DNA of 64,000 nucleotides from Mycobacterium sp. DL (GCF_039729195.1 NZ_CP155796.1:4216001-4280000); one strand, 5' to 3'; shown: positions 1 to 9,902, counted from the first letter of the stretch. The notes: a model not told the origin generated them from the letters alone. A program made the numbers and translations.

Positions 1-558
1 CTGGAAATACAAGGGCGCCTGCGTCATCAGGTCACCACGGGGCTGCAGGATCCAGATCGACCGGAACCACACCGACACAGTTTCGCGGTAGTTGTGTTCC
101 TCACCGACGACGCCCGACCCGAGTGCCGTCGCGCACAGTCCCGCAACGATTGCGAGGACGAGCACGACGTACATCAGCTTGTCGTTCGCCGTCGTGGCCA
201 TGAACACCGGGCCCGTGGTGCGCCGCCGGTAGATCAGGAGCACGATGCCCGTCAGAGTCGAGATGCCGGCGATCGAGCCCAGCGTCACCGCCTGGACGTG
301 ATACGCATGCTGACTCAGCCCCACGGCGTCGGTCCACGACTGCGGGATAACCAGACCAATGAAGTGACCGAAGATGACCACCAGGATTCCGAAGTGGAAC
401 ATCGGGCTGGCGATTCGCAGCAACTTCGACTCGTAGAGCTGCGACGAGCGCGTGGTCCAGCCGAATTTGTCGTAGCGGTAACGCCACCACGTGCCGACCA
501 CAACGATGGCCAGCACGACGTAGGGCACGGTGTTCCAGAAGATCTCGCCGGTGGCCAC
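1..558 (-). CDS. narI: Nitrate reductase gamma subunit (NarI), 3' end outside window
   Basis: This is the membrane cytochrome b subunit of respiratory nitrate reductase, which takes electrons from quinol and passes them to NarH. 186 codons are visible from a GTG start at 558; the C-terminus lies beyond base 1. The start follows the narJ stop by one base. Visible features are an N-terminal membrane helix (VPYVVLAIVVVGTWWRY), a second helix carrying His in HFGILVVIFGHFIGL, which matches the haem-ligand helix of the family, a third helix around STLTGIVLLIYRRR, and a fourth around YVVLVLAIVAGLCATALG. The order after narGHJ fits the universal narGHJI arrangement. An alternative GTG at 563 is in another frame and is not used. 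Identification is firm; the total length cannot be given. Confidence 0.93.
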   Translation of the reverse strand, partial: MATGEIFWNTVPYVVLAIVVVGTWWRYRYDKFGWTTRSSQLYESKLLRIASPMFHFGILVVIFGHFIGLVIPQSWTDAVGLSQHAYHVQAVTLGSIAGISTLTGIVLLIYRRRTTGPVFMATTANDKLMYVVLVLAIVAGLCATALGSGVVGEEHNYRETVSVWFRSIWILQPRGDLMTQAPLYFQ

Positions 559-559
559 G

Positions 560-1222
560 TCACCCCCCTCCCTCGGCACGCCGCGGCGGAACGGTCAACG
601 TGAAGGGCTGCAGTCCAACCGATTCCGTGGGCGGTCCGACCTGCGCCAGGTGTTGCGCGCGTCGCGCATCCTGCTCACCGCCGGTGGGCAACGTCGCGCA
701 TACCGCGGCGATGGTGTCGGCATAGGGCGATCCGCGTTCGGTCAGACTGTCGTGCAGCACCCCGATCGGCACCCGGTGCTCGATCAGCAACCGTCGTCCC
801 GCCGCCGGGTCCACGGTCGCGGCGAACTCGAGCACAACGGGAAGGTGATCGGGAGCCTCGTCGGCGGGTGGGCGGACGCCGGCATCGAGATATGCCTGGG
901 TGAACGCATGCATCTCCCGGCCGCGGTTGCGCGTGTCGCCCGCTGTCCAGTAGGTCAGGTACATCGTGGAGCGACGCCGCAGGTCGAAAGTTTCGACGTA
1001 CGCGGTCGCCGCCTGCAGCGGGGGTGTCGACGTCAACGCGGTGACGGTCCGAGCCAGCAGACCGGCGGCCGGGCCCACCGCGGGTGCGCGCAGTTCGTCG
1101 ACAGTGCGTAGGCGTTCGGTCAGGTGTTCATCGGGATAGGCCAGCAGCAGGGACGCGCACTGCCACACCAGACGATCCTGCAATGACACCGTGGTGCCGC
1201 GGGCACGGTTGAGCAGCCTCAT
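560..1222 (-). CDS. narJ: Nitrate reductase assembly chaperone (NarJ)
   Basis: 220-residue system-specific chaperone of the TorD/DmsD/NarJ class. It is needed to insert the molybdenum cofactor into NarG before the enzyme docks on NarI; it is not part of the final complex. The all-helical, Cys-poor sequence with the early segment LVWQCASLLLAYPDEHL matches the family start (helix, then a Y-P-D/E turn). Its ATG overlaps the narH stop in an ATGA arrangement, and its TGA (560-562) is one base from the narI GTG, so translation is coupled on both sides. Length is close to the usual 200-240 residues. Nothing appears degenerate. Confidence 0.93.
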   Translation of the reverse strand: MRLLNRARGTTVSLQDRLVWQCASLLLAYPDEHLTERLRTVDELRAPAVGPAAGLLARTVTALTSTPPLQAATAYVETFDLRRRSTMYLTYWTAGDTRNRGREMHAFTQAYLDAGVRPPADEAPDHLPVVLEFAATVDPAAGRRLLIEHRVPIGVLHDSLTERGSPYADTIAAVCATLPTGGEQDARRAQHLAQVGPPTESVGLQPFTLTVPPRRAEGGG

Positions 1223-2862
1223 CGCGGGAACATTTCCGTCGGCACTCCTCTGCCGTCCCAGTTCAGCAGGTTCACCCGGGACGGGCGCTCGGAGTTGGCG
1301 GCCATGCCTTCATCGGTCTGCCGCTGCTTGAGCGCATGGAACGTCTCCACCGCCACGGGCACCGGGCCCCCGCTGGCCTCGCCGAACGGACCCGACTCGT
1401 ACATTCCGGGTCCACCGTCGAACGACAGCGCACACTCGGTCGCGGTTTCCTCGAGGTGGTGGCCCTCATCGGCGTACGCGGTGGGAATGACGTAGCGCTC
1501 TTCGTATTTCGCGATCGCCAGCAGCCGGTACATGTCGTACATCTGTTCCTCCGTCATCCCGACCGACTGCGGGATGTGCGGCTGCGTCTCGCGGCCCAGG
1601 TTGATGTCGCGCATGTACGACCGCATCGCCGCCAGGCGGCGCAGCACCGCCTCGACGGTGCCGGTGTCACCGGCGGTGAATAACCCGGCCAGGTAGGCGA
1701 TCGGGATGCGCAGCGACTCCAACGCCCCGAACAGGTTGCCCAACTCCTCGCCATCATGTCCGTCGCGGCTGACCGCGTCGACCACCGGCGACAGCGGCGG
1801 GATGTACCAGACCATCGGCATGGTCCGGTACTCCGGGTGCAGCGGCAGCGCCACCCGAAAAGTGTTGATCAAGGCGTACACCGGTGATCGCTGGGCGGCC
1901 TCGATCCACTCGTCGGAGATCCCCTCGGCACGGGCGCCGGCGATGACCTCCGGGTCGGCGGGGTCGAGCAGGATCTGCCGTTGCGCCTCGTACAGATCGG
2001 CGTCGTTCTCCACCGATGCCGCCTCCAGCACCCGGTCCACGTCGTAGAGCACCAGGCCGATGTAACGCAACCGCCCCACACACGTCTCGGCACAAACAGT
2101 GGGCAGTCCGACCTCGACGCGCGGGTAGCAGAAGGTGCACTTCTCGGCTTTGCCGGTCTTGTGATTGAAATACACCTTCTTGTAAGGGCAGCCGGACACA
2201 CACATCCGCCAGCCCCGGCAGCGGTCCTGGTCGACGAGGACGATGCCATCCTCGGTGCGTTTGTACATCGCCCCCGACGGACACGAGGACACACACGACG
2301 GATTCAGGCAATGCTCGCAGATGCGCGGCAGGTAGAACATGAAGGTCTGCTCGAGTTCGAGACGGACCTGCTCGCTCACCTGCTTGAGCACCGGGTCGCC
2401 CGGCACGATCTCCGGAGAGCCGCCGAGGTCGTCGTCCCAGTTCGCCGACCACGACACCTTCATCGGTTTCCCGCTGATCAGGCTTCGCGGCGGCGCCACC
2501 GGCATGTGATCGCCCAGCGGTGCGGACGTCAGGTTCTCGTAGTCGTAGGTCCACGGCTCGTAATAGTCGTCGATGCTCGGCAGCTTCGGGTTGGAGAAGA
2601 TCCGCAACAGCTTGTGTATCCGGCCGCCGTCGCGCAACCGCAGCCGACCCTTACGGTCGCGGATCCAGCCGCCGCGCCAGCGCTCCTGGTCCTCGTAGGT
2701 GCGTGGATACCCCTGTCCCGGGCGGGTTTCGACGTTGTTGAACCACACGTACTCGGTGCCTGCCCGGTTGGTCCACGCCTGCTTGCAGGTCACCGAGCAG
2801 GTGTGACACCCTATGCACTTGTCGAGGTTCATCACCATCGCCATCTGCGCCATGACCTTCAT
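1219..2862 (-). CDS. narH: Nitrate reductase beta subunit (NarH), iron-sulfur protein
   Basis: 547-residue electron-transfer subunit linking NarI haem to NarG. Four ferredoxin-like Cys clusters are visible: C16/C19/C22/C26; C182/C185/C190/C194; C215/W218/C221/C225; and C242/C245/C257/C261. Trp218 in place of a Cys is the family hallmark of the [3Fe-4S] centre. The ATG at 2862 shares bases with the narG TGA (ATGA), which fixes this start; the open frame continues upstream to about 3165 but only as a shadow of narG. The stop overlaps the narJ start by four bases. The protein is cytoplasmic, on the inner face of the membrane in the NarGHI complex. Confidence 0.96.
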   Translation of the reverse strand: MKVMAQMAMVMNLDKCIGCHTCSVTCKQAWTNRAGTEYVWFNNVETRPGQGYPRTYEDQERWRGGWIRDRKGRLRLRDGGRIHKLLRIFSNPKLPSIDDYYEPWTYDYENLTSAPLGDHMPVAPPRSLISGKPMKVSWSANWDDDLGGSPEIVPGDPVLKQVSEQVRLELEQTFMFYLPRICEHCLNPSCVSSCPSGAMYKRTEDGIVLVDQDRCRGWRMCVSGCPYKKVYFNHKTGKAEKCTFCYPRVEVGLPTVCAETCVGRLRYIGLVLYDVDRVLEAASVENDADLYEAQRQILLDPADPEVIAGARAEGISDEWIEAAQRSPVYALINTFRVALPLHPEYRTMPMVWYIPPLSPVVDAVSRDGHDGEELGNLFGALESLRIPIAYLAGLFTAGDTGTVEAVLRRLAAMRSYMRDINLGRETQPHIPQSVGMTEEQMYDMYRLLAIAKYEERYVIPTAYADEGHHLEETATECALSFDGGPGMYESGPFGEASGGPVPVAVETFHALKQRQTDEGMAANSERPSRVNLLNWDGRGVPTEMFPR

Positions 2863-5800
2863 CAGTACGTCACCTCCTGCGACCGGCGACGGACCACCGT
2901 CACCTCGTCGCGCTGGTTCCCGGTCGGGCCGAGATAGTTGAACGCGAACGTGTTCTGCGCATACCCGCCGGCCAGGTGGCTGGGCTTGATCAGCAGTCGG
3001 GTCAGCGAATTGTGGATACCGCCGCGGGTACCGGTGGTCTCGGTCAGCGGCACGTCGATGGTGCGTTCCTGCGCGTGATAGACGAACACCACCCCGTCGG
3101 GCATCCGGTGCGAGACGATCGCGCGGCACACCACCACCCCGTTGCGGTTGACCGCCTCGACCCAATCGTTGTCGCGCACCGAGATCTTCGCAGCGTCACT
3201 CGGGCTCATCCACATCGTCGGCCCACCGCGGGACAGCGAGAGCATGAATAAGTTGTCCTGGTACTCGGAGTGGATCGACCACTTCGAATGCGGCGTCAGG
3301 TACCTCACCGTCAGACCCACCCCGTCGGAGGGCCGGCCGTCACCCAGCGCGGGCTCACCGAACAGCCGGGACATGTCGAGCGGTGGCCGGTAGGTGGGCA
3401 GCTGCTCGCCGAGCTCCTCCAGCCAGTCGTGGTCGACGTAGAAATGCATCCGACCGGTCAGTGTGTGAAACGGCTTGAGCTCCTCGATGTTCACGGTGAA
3501 CGGGGCGTAGCGGCGACCGCCGGTCTCGCTGCCGGACCACTCCGGGCTGGTGATCACCGGGACGGGGCGGGCCTGGGTGTCGGCATAGGTGATGCGGCGC
3601 TCCTCGCTGCCCTCGGCAAGGTGCACCAATCGTCGTCCCGTGCGCTTCTCCAGCTCGCGGAATCCCTCGACCGCGAGGCGGCCGTTGGAGGTTCCTGACA
3701 GCGCGAGGATGACATCGGCCATCCGCTCCGCGGTGGTGATCGCCGGGCGCCCCTCCGCCGCACCGGAATTCATGACCCCGAACTTGGCGCCCAGCTCGGC
3801 GACTTCGTTGGTCGGGTGGGTGGTGATGCCCTTGGTGGTGACGCCGAGTGTGTCGACGAGCGGGCCCAGTGCCGCCCATTTTTCTGCGATCGCTGCGTAG
3901 TCACGTTGCACGACCGCCACTGGGCCCATGGTCTTTCCCGGAACCGGTACCTCGCCGGTCACGCGCCAATCATGCTGGGTGCCACCGGGATAAGCCATGG
4001 CGCCGGGGGTGTCGTGCTGCAAGGTGCCGAGGACCACATCGGTGCGGGTGCCCAGGTGTTTGGCAGCCAGGTTGCTGAACGAGCGGGCGATCGCTCCGAA
4101 TGCGTCATAGTCTGAGCGGGTTTCCCACGGTGGGTCAATGGCGGGGCTGAACGCATGCACGTAGGGATGCATGTCGGTACTGGATAGGTCGGCCTTCTCG
4201 TACCAGGTCGCCGCGGGTAGCACCACATCCGAGAGCAGCGTTGTCGAGGTCATCCGGAAATCGATCGACATCAGCAGGTCGAGCTTGCCCTCCGGAATAT
4301 GGTCGGTCCACGTGACGTCGTTGGGCCGCAACGCCTCCGAGGTGGGCTGGGCTTGCAGGTTCGAGATGGTGCCCAGCAGGTGGCGCAGGAAGTATTCGTT
4401 GCCCTTGCTCGACGAGCCGAGCAGATTCGCCCGCCACACGCTGAGAATGCGCGGCCAGTTCGCCGGATTGTCGGGGTCGGTGACGGCCAGCTTCAAGCCG
4501 CCGGAGCCAAGTTGTTCAGCCACATAGGCCGGGATGTCTTTGCCGGCGGCGCGTGCCTCGTCGGCGACAGCGAGGCTGGACCGGTCGAACTGCGGGAAGA
4601 ACGGGCTCCAGCCCATCGCCACCGCGGAAGTCAGCACGTCCATGGTGTGCTTGTCGCGGAACCGGCCCCGGCCCAGCGGGCTGGCCAGCGCGTCGGCCCG
4701 GTAGCCGTCGTAGCGCCACTGGTCGGTGTGGGCATACCAGTACGAGGTGCCGGCCATCTGGCGCGGTGGCCGCGACCAGTCGGTGGCCATCGCCATCGTC
4801 GCCCATCCGGTGACCGGTCGGCATTTCTCCTGGCCGACGTAATGCGCCCAGCCGCCGCCGTTTCGGCCCATCGACCCGGTGAGCAGCAGCAGAGCCAGCA
4901 CGGCGCGGTAGGTGGCGTCGCCGTGGAACCACTGGCAGATACCGGCACCCATGATGATCATCGACCGGCCACCGGACTCCTCGGCGTTGCGGGCGAACTC
5001 CTTGGCGATACGGATCGCCTGCGCCGCAGACACTCCGGTGATTGGCTCTTGCCATGCGGGGGTGTAGGGCTGGTCGGGATCCTCGTAGCCGGTCGGCCAG
5101 TCGCCGGGCAATCCGGGCCGGGACACTCCGTATTGGGCCAGCATCAGGTCGAACACTGTGCACACCAGGTGCTCGCCCACCCGGCGTACCGGCACCCCTC
5201 GCGCAAGAGTCTCGCCATGCCCGTCGACGGTGTCGAAATGCGGCAGCTGGATCAGCGCGGTCTCGGCGTGTTCTCTGTGCTGCGGCGCGACCGTCAGCGC
5301 CGGCGCCAGGTCGCCCAGGTCGAGGTTCCACTTGCCGATGCCGTCGTCGCCGTAGCGGAATCCCAGCGACCCGTGCGGCACGGCGATCTCGTCGGTGGCT
5401 CCGTTGAGCAGCACCGGCTTGAACGCCGCGTTCTCCACGTCCTGTCCCAGATCGGCTGCCGTGAGGTTCTTGCCGGCCACGAGGGCGCCGTCACGCTCCT
5501 CCAGCTTGACCAGGAACGGTAAGTCGGTGTAGCGGCGGACATAGTCGACGAAGAACGGGACACGCTGGTGGACAAAGCACTCCGAGAGGATCACGTGGCC
5601 CATCGCCATCGCCAACGCGCCGTCGGTGCCCGCCGCGCACGGCATCCACTCGTCGGCGAACTTGGTGTTGTCGGCATAGTCGGGGCTAACGGTGACCACC
5701 TTGGTGCCCCGATAGCGCACCTCAGCCATCCAGTGCGCGTCCGGCGTCCGGGTCACGGGAACGTTGGAGCCCCACATCATCAGATACGACGCGTCCCACC

Positions 5801-6560
5801 AATCGCCGGACTCCGGCACGTCGGTCTGATCGCCGAACACCTGCGGCGAGGCGACTGGCAGGTCGGCGTACCAGTCGTAGAACGACGTCATCGCCCCGCC
5901 GATCAGTTCGACGAACCGGGACCCCGCGGCGTGGCTGACCATCGACATGGCGGGAATGGGCGAGAAGCCCGCGATCCGGTCCGGCCCGTACTCCTTGATG
6001 GTGTGCACATGCGCGGCGGCGATCATCTCCGTCGCCTCGGCCCACGTCACCCGCACCAGTCCGCCCTTCCCACGGGCCTGCTGGTACCGGCGGCGCCGCC
6101 CGGCGTCGGCCTGGATGTCGGCCCACGCCAGCACCGGGTCGCCCAGGCGGGCCTTGGCTTCGCGATACATCTCCACCAGCACCCCGCGCGCATAGGGGTA
6201 TCGCACCCTCGTGGGCGAATAGGTGTACCAGGAGAATGCCGCACCGCGCGGGCAGCCGCGGGGCTCGTACTCGGGCCGGTCCGGGCCGACCGAGGGATAG
6301 TCGGTCTCCTGGGTCTCCCAGGTGATGATGCCATCCTTGACGTAGATCTTCCACGAACACGACCCCGTGCAATTGACCCCATGGGTGGAGCGCACCACCT
6401 TGTCATGACTCCACCGGTCCCGGTAGAACACGTCGCCTTGGCGACCGCCACGCCGGGTGACGGTACGCAAGTCTTCCGAGAACTCGCCGGGGGTGAAAAA
6501 CCGGCCGCTACGTTCGAGCAGTTCCTCGATCGGCCCGCCGGTGCGCGGTGACGCCGTCAC
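2862..6560 (-). CDS. narG: Nitrate reductase alpha subunit (NarG), molybdopterin catalytic subunit
   Basis: 1232-residue catalytic subunit reducing nitrate to nitrite at a Mo-bis-MGD centre, the same length as recalled for M. tuberculosis NarG. The N-terminal [4Fe-4S] (FS0) motif is H60-C64-C68 with the fourth ligand C103 (RGCPRG), the His-ligated form typical of NarG. The catalytic-domain signature follows as SWYTYSPTRVRYPYARG. The start is GTG at 6560, overlapping the narK stop (GTGA); the open frame runs on to 7226 only in the shadow of narK. No twin-arginine leader is seen, consistent with a cytoplasm-facing enzyme. It supports respiration, redox balance or nitrate assimilation under low oxygen. 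Confidence 0.97.
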   Translation of the reverse strand: MTASPRTGGPIEELLERSGRFFTPGEFSEDLRTVTRRGGRQGDVFYRDRWSHDKVVRSTHGVNCTGSCSWKIYVKDGIITWETQETDYPSVGPDRPEYEPRGCPRGAAFSWYTYSPTRVRYPYARGVLVEMYREAKARLGDPVLAWADIQADAGRRRRYQQARGKGGLVRVTWAEATEMIAAAHVHTIKEYGPDRIAGFSPIPAMSMVSHAAGSRFVELIGGAMTSFYDWYADLPVASPQVFGDQTDVPESGDWWDASYLMMWGSNVPVTRTPDAHWMAEVRYRGTKVVTVSPDYADNTKFADEWMPCAAGTDGALAMAMGHVILSECFVHQRVPFFVDYVRRYTDLPFLVKLEERDGALVAGKNLTAADLGQDVENAAFKPVLLNGATDEIAVPHGSLGFRYGDDGIGKWNLDLGDLAPALTVAPQHREHAETALIQLPHFDTVDGHGETLARGVPVRRVGEHLVCTVFDLMLAQYGVSRPGLPGDWPTGYEDPDQPYTPAWQEPITGVSAAQAIRIAKEFARNAEESGGRSMIIMGAGICQWFHGDATYRAVLALLLLTGSMGRNGGGWAHYVGQEKCRPVTGWATMAMATDWSRPPRQMAGTSYWYAHTDQWRYDGYRADALASPLGRGRFRDKHTMDVLTSAVAMGWSPFFPQFDRSSLAVADEARAAGKDIPAYVAEQLGSGGLKLAVTDPDNPANWPRILSVWRANLLGSSSKGNEYFLRHLLGTISNLQAQPTSEALRPNDVTWTDHIPEGKLDLLMSIDFRMTSTTLLSDVVLPAATWYEKADLSSTDMHPYVHAFSPAIDPPWETRSDYDAFGAIARSFSNLAAKHLGTRTDVVLGTLQHDTPGAMAYPGGTQHDWRVTGEVPVPGKTMGPVAVVQRDYAAIAEKWAALGPLVDTLGVTTKGITTHPTNEVAELGAKFGVMNSGAAEGRPAITTAERMADVILALSGTSNGRLAVEGFRELEKRTGRRLVHLAEGSEERRITYADTQARPVPVITSPEWSGSETGGRRYAPFTVNIEELKPFHTLTGRMHFYVDHDWLEELGEQLPTYRPPLDMSRLFGEPALGDGRPSDGVGLTVRYLTPHSKWSIHSEYQDNLFMLSLSRGGPTMWMSPSDAAKISVRDNDWVEAVNRNGVVVCRAIVSHRMPDGVVFVYHAQERTIDVPLTETTGTRGGIHNSLTRLLIKPSHLAGGYAQNTFAFNYLGPTGNQRDEVTVVRRRSQEVTY

Positions 6561-7789
6561 ATCGTCGCCCCCTTCGTCTGAGTTGCCGGTTCGTGTGCGT
6601 GCAGCCGAAACGCGGTGTAGCCGAGAGCGACCAGCGCAGTGGCCACCAGAAGAAGCAGCCCGACCGTGTAGTTGTTGCCCGCGGGGTCGTACGTCGCGCC
6701 CATCACCAGCGGCGGGAAGTAGCCGCCCAGCCCGCCCGCCGCGGCGACGATTCCGGTGATCGACCCCACGGACTGGGCCGGTGCTCGGCGGGCCACCCAC
6801 GCGAACACACCGCCGGTGCCAATGCCCAGGAAGATCGCCAGCGTGATGAATGTCGCCGCCGACCACACGTCCGGTGGTGGCTGGAACACGGCGACGAACG
6901 CCATCACCGCCGTACCCGCGAACGACGCCAACACGACGTACTTGGGTGCGATCCGGTCGGCCAGCGCGCCGCCGACAGGCCGGGCCAATACGGCGGCCAG
7001 TGCGAAACCGGCGGTGCGCGCGCCCGCATCGATCGCGGAGAACCCGTAGATCGTCTTGATGTAGGTGGGCAGGTAGTTGGCGAACGCCACGAATCCCCCG
7101 AACACCACCGCGTACAGGAACGCCATCTCCCAGGTGACCGGCAGTTTTGCGGCAGCAATCAGCTTCGGCACCACTGGCCCGGTGTTCGGACTGAAACTGG
7201 GAGAGTTTCGCATCACGAAGACGCACGCCACCGCAGTGAGCGCGAGCGCAACCGCGATGATGACGTGAGTAGTAAAGAGGCCGAACCAGCGCACGAACCG
7301 CGGCGTGAAGAACGCAGACAACGCAGTGCCCACCATTCCCATGCCGAACACGCCTGTCGCAAAGCCGCGCCGCGACGCCTCGAACCAGCTATTCGCGAAC
7401 GGGATACCGACCGCGAAGATCGTTCCGGCGATGCCCAGGAAGAAACCACACACTAGCAACAGCGGATAGGACCCAGCCGTGCCTGCCGCCCCAACCGCCA
7501 ACACCGGCACGATCGATGCAACGGACACGGCGATGAACATCGCCCGCCCACCGAACCGGTCGGTAAGCGACCCGATTACGATCCGGCCTAAGGACCCGAC
7601 CAAAATCGGCGTCGCGACCAGCATGGAGGCCTCGGTACTGCTCAACGACAGGTCGCCGGCATAGGTGGTGGACAGCGGACCGATCGTGTTCCACGCCCAG
7701 AAGTTGATCGCCGAGACCCACGTGGCCAGCGCAAGGTTCACATTTCTGCTGGCGCCAGCGTGCGGCGTGCTCGCCGTGTTCACATCCAC
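6557..7789 (-). CDS. narK: MFS nitrate/nitrite transporter (NarK family)
   Basis: 410-residue major-facilitator protein with about 12 hydrophobic helices. The NarK/NNP family is recognisable from the first helix (WVSAINFWAWNTIGPLS), the MFS loop SLGRIVIGSLTDRFGGR, and the glycine-rich helix GIAGTIFAVGIPFANSWF, which resembles the nitrate-signature segment. It imports nitrate and/or exports nitrite for the NarGHI enzyme encoded immediately downstream. It is the first gene of the five-gene operon and its stop overlaps the narG GTG. Whether it is a symporter or an antiporter cannot be decided from sequence alone. No convincing DosR box was found upstream. Confidence 0.93.
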   Translation of the reverse strand: MDVNTASTPHAGASRNVNLALATWVSAINFWAWNTIGPLSTTYAGDLSLSSTEASMLVATPILVGSLGRIVIGSLTDRFGGRAMFIAVSVASIVPVLAVGAAGTAGSYPLLLVCGFFLGIAGTIFAVGIPFANSWFEASRRGFATGVFGMGMVGTALSAFFTPRFVRWFGLFTTHVIIAVALALTAVACVFVMRNSPSFSPNTGPVVPKLIAAAKLPVTWEMAFLYAVVFGGFVAFANYLPTYIKTIYGFSAIDAGARTAGFALAAVLARPVGGALADRIAPKYVVLASFAGTAVMAFVAVFQPPPDVWSAATFITLAIFLGIGTGGVFAWVARRAPAQSVGSITGIVAAAGGLGGYFPPLVMGATYDPAGNNYTVGLLLLVATALVALGYTAFRLHAHEPATQTKGATM

Positions 7790-8213
7790 CAGACAACCAC
7801 TGGGAGATCAAGATATGAGCACTTCGACCAAAAAAGTTGTGGCCCAGCAGTACACGCGTGGGCAGTTGAACTGACAGGCTCGCATCTCATCCAAGTTCCA
7901 TACGCCGGTGGCGTCGTGTCCCTCTGAGCGCCCTTCGCCATCGCCGGTCTCCGCTCATCGCTCACATTGCCTTACCTGGACGATTCGCCTGGTGAGCACA
8001 CCCCCGAGATGACCTCGCCCACCGATACTCGATGGAAATGTCGGCCATCACGGATGCAGACCCCTACCCGCACACGGAGGGGTGCCCGGTATGGAGCCAA
8101 GGAAAACCCTAAAAAAGAATGAGGTCAGCAGACCCCCGGAATCGACGTACTTCGGTGTCGCCTAGAGCCGATGGCACCGTGCCCACCGCGCCATCCGGAT
8201 GCAGGCTTGGTGT
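7790..8213. other. Intergenic region upstream of narK, with a 19-codon ORF
   Basis: 424 bases between the narK start and the convergent-side end of the sensor kinase gene. This must contain the nar promoter, reading leftward. On the plus strand at 7815-7874 an ATG preceded by GGGAGA opens a 19-codon ORF starting MSTSTKKVVAQQY. It could be a leader or a leftover of a lost gene and is not recognised. The rest shows no repeats, no tRNA and no clear operator. Confidence 0.35.
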
Positions 8214-9902
8214 TTAGAGGTCGGTGAGTGGGGCGGTGAAGCGTACATGGGTACCGCCTTGCTCCGGTGTGGTGAAGTGGCAGGTGCCGCAGAGTTTTTC
8301 AGCGCGGCGGGCCATGTTGGCCAGCCCGCTGCGGCGCTGGTTGTTGGCGGGGATGCCTCGGCCGTTGTCGATGACGTCGATGGCCAGTTCATCGGCGACA
8401 GCCACGTGGACGGCCAGCCGGGTGGCTCGGGAGTGGCGCACGGTGTTGCTGATGGCTTCGGTGAGGATCGCCGCGGCGTGCTGGGCTAACTCGGCGCCGA
8501 TGACGCTCATCGGTCCCGACAGTGTCACCGTGGTCCTGATGTCGCGGTCGTCGGTCAACTCGGCGATCGCGGTGTGGACGCGTTGACGGAAATCCTCCCC
8601 AGTCCATGCTGCGGAGTTCAGCCGGAAAATGGTGTTGCGGATGTCCTCGATAGTCGATTGGAGTTCATCGACGGTGCGGGTCAGTCGGTCAACGATGGGC
8701 GGTGAGTGGGTCCGTGCGATGGTGCCTTGCAGATCCAGTCCGGCGGCGAAGAGTTTCTGGATGACGTGATCGTGCAGGTCGTGGGCGATGCGTTCTCGAT
8801 CGGCGAGCACGGTGCGTTCGCGTTCGTGGTCGCGTCTGGCGGCCAGGCTCAACGCCAGGGCAGCATGGCCGGCGAAGTCGGCCGCCAAGTCCAGGTAACG
8901 GGTGTCCAACGGCGACTGGTGAGGGCTCCGGGCCGCCGCGATCACCCCCCAAGCCATCGTGCCCGCGCGCAGGGGCATCACGATCGCGGGGCGCTGCCCG
9001 AGGTCGGTGAACCCGGCGATCGGGTGCCGGAATACGTCGGTGATCAGCGGGGTCCCGGTGCGAAACACCGTGCCGATGGTCGAGCCGTCCACCACCACCT
9101 GCTGGCCGTGCACGTCGTCGGCGTGGACCCCCACCGCGGCCGCGACAGTCAGGGTGTCGAGGTGATCGGCCGGCAGCTCAGGGTCGGCAGACAGCAGCAC
9201 GATGGCCTGCTCAGCGTCGGTCAGCGCGCAGACGCGGTCGGCGATCAGCGACAGCGCGGCCTTACCGGAGTCGCCGCCCGCGAGGACCTCGGTGATGATC
9301 TCGCGGCTGGCCGCGGTCCACCGCGCGGAGGTGGACACCTGATGGAACAGTTGGGCGTTGTCGATGGCCACCGCCGCCACCGAGGCCAACGCCCGCACGG
9401 CGTTCTCATGGGACTCGTTGAACACTTGGCCGGGCCGATCATCGCCGAGGTACAGACTGCCGAACACCACCTCGCGGATGATGATCGGCACCCCCAGGAA
9501 TGCGCGCATCGGAGGATGATGCTCGGGAAACCCCACCGCTGCGGGGTGGGCGGTCAAATCACCCAGCCCCACGATGTCGGTCTGATTCAACAGCACGCCC
9601 AACAGACCCTTACCGGCCGGCAGATCACCCAACCGCGCCACCGTGTCGGCGTCCATACCGGCGTGCACGAACGACATCAATCGGCCGTCCGCGTCACGCA
9701 CCCCGAGCGCGCCATACTGGGCGCCGGTCAACTGCCTGGCTGCGGTGACGATACGGACCAGCGTGGCATCCAGATCAAGATCGGCGCCGATTTCGATGGT
9801 GAGGGCCAGCAACTGCTCCATCTGGTCACGCGACGCCAGCAGCTCATCGAGCTGTTCATGCATCCGGCCCACCAGCCCGCCCTGGATCAGCCGAGAAAAC
9901 AC
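8214..9902 (-). CDS. DevS/DosT-like GAF-domain sensor histidine kinase
   Basis: 562-residue soluble sensor kinase of the DevS (DosS)/DosT type. Two GAF domains are visible: GAF-A at about 35-190 and GAF-B at about 210-355. GAF-A carries H128-H129 in the PEHHPPMRAFLGVP segment, the region that holds the proximal haem histidine in DevS, so haem/redox/O2-NO sensing is plausible. A HisKA_3 dimerisation helix follows, with phospho-acceptor His377 in RERIAHDLHDHVIQKLF. The HATPase_c domain has an N-box near 483-490, G1 at DNGRGI (512-517) and G2 at SGLANM (525-530). Start GTG 9902; an internal ATG at 9863 is an alternative. No cognate response regulator lies beside it, so it probably signals to a DevR-like regulator elsewhere. 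The nar operon next door makes a hypoxia role attractive but unproven. Confidence 0.88.
   Translation of the reverse strand: MFSRLIQGGLVGRMHEQLDELLASRDQMEQLLALTIEIGADLDLDATLVRIVTAARQLTGAQYGALGVRDADGRLMSFVHAGMDADTVARLGDLPAGKGLLGVLLNQTDIVGLGDLTAHPAAVGFPEHHPPMRAFLGVPIIIREVVFGSLYLGDDRPGQVFNESHENAVRALASVAAVAIDNAQLFHQVSTSARWTAASREIITEVLAGGDSGKAALSLIADRVCALTDAEQAIVLLSADPELPADHLDTLTVAAAVGVHADDVHGQQVVVDGSTIGTVFRTGTPLITDVFRHPIAGFTDLGQRPAIVMPLRAGTMAWGVIAAARSPHQSPLDTRYLDLAADFAGHAALALSLAARRDHERERTVLADRERIAHDLHDHVIQKLFAAGLDLQGTIARTHSPPIVDRLTRTVDELQSTIEDIRNTIFRLNSAAWTGEDFRQRVHTAIAELTDDRDIRTTVTLSGPMSVIGAELAQHAAAILTEAISNTVRHSRATRLAVHVAVADELAIDVIDNGRGIPANNQRRSGLANMARRAEKLCGTCHFTTPEQGGTHVRFTAPLTDL

Noticed and set aside
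2862..7226. A 1454-codon open frame on the minus strand covering narG and part of narK
   Set aside because: Only the part after GTG 6560 is NarG; the upstream 222 codons are out-of-frame narK shadow with no NarG homology.
7790..7860. Possible DosR/DevR box upstream of narK around TTCGACCAAAAAAGTTGTGG
   Set aside because: Only the first few positions match the palindrome TTSGGGACTWWAGTCCCSAA; the core GGGAC/GTCCC is absent.
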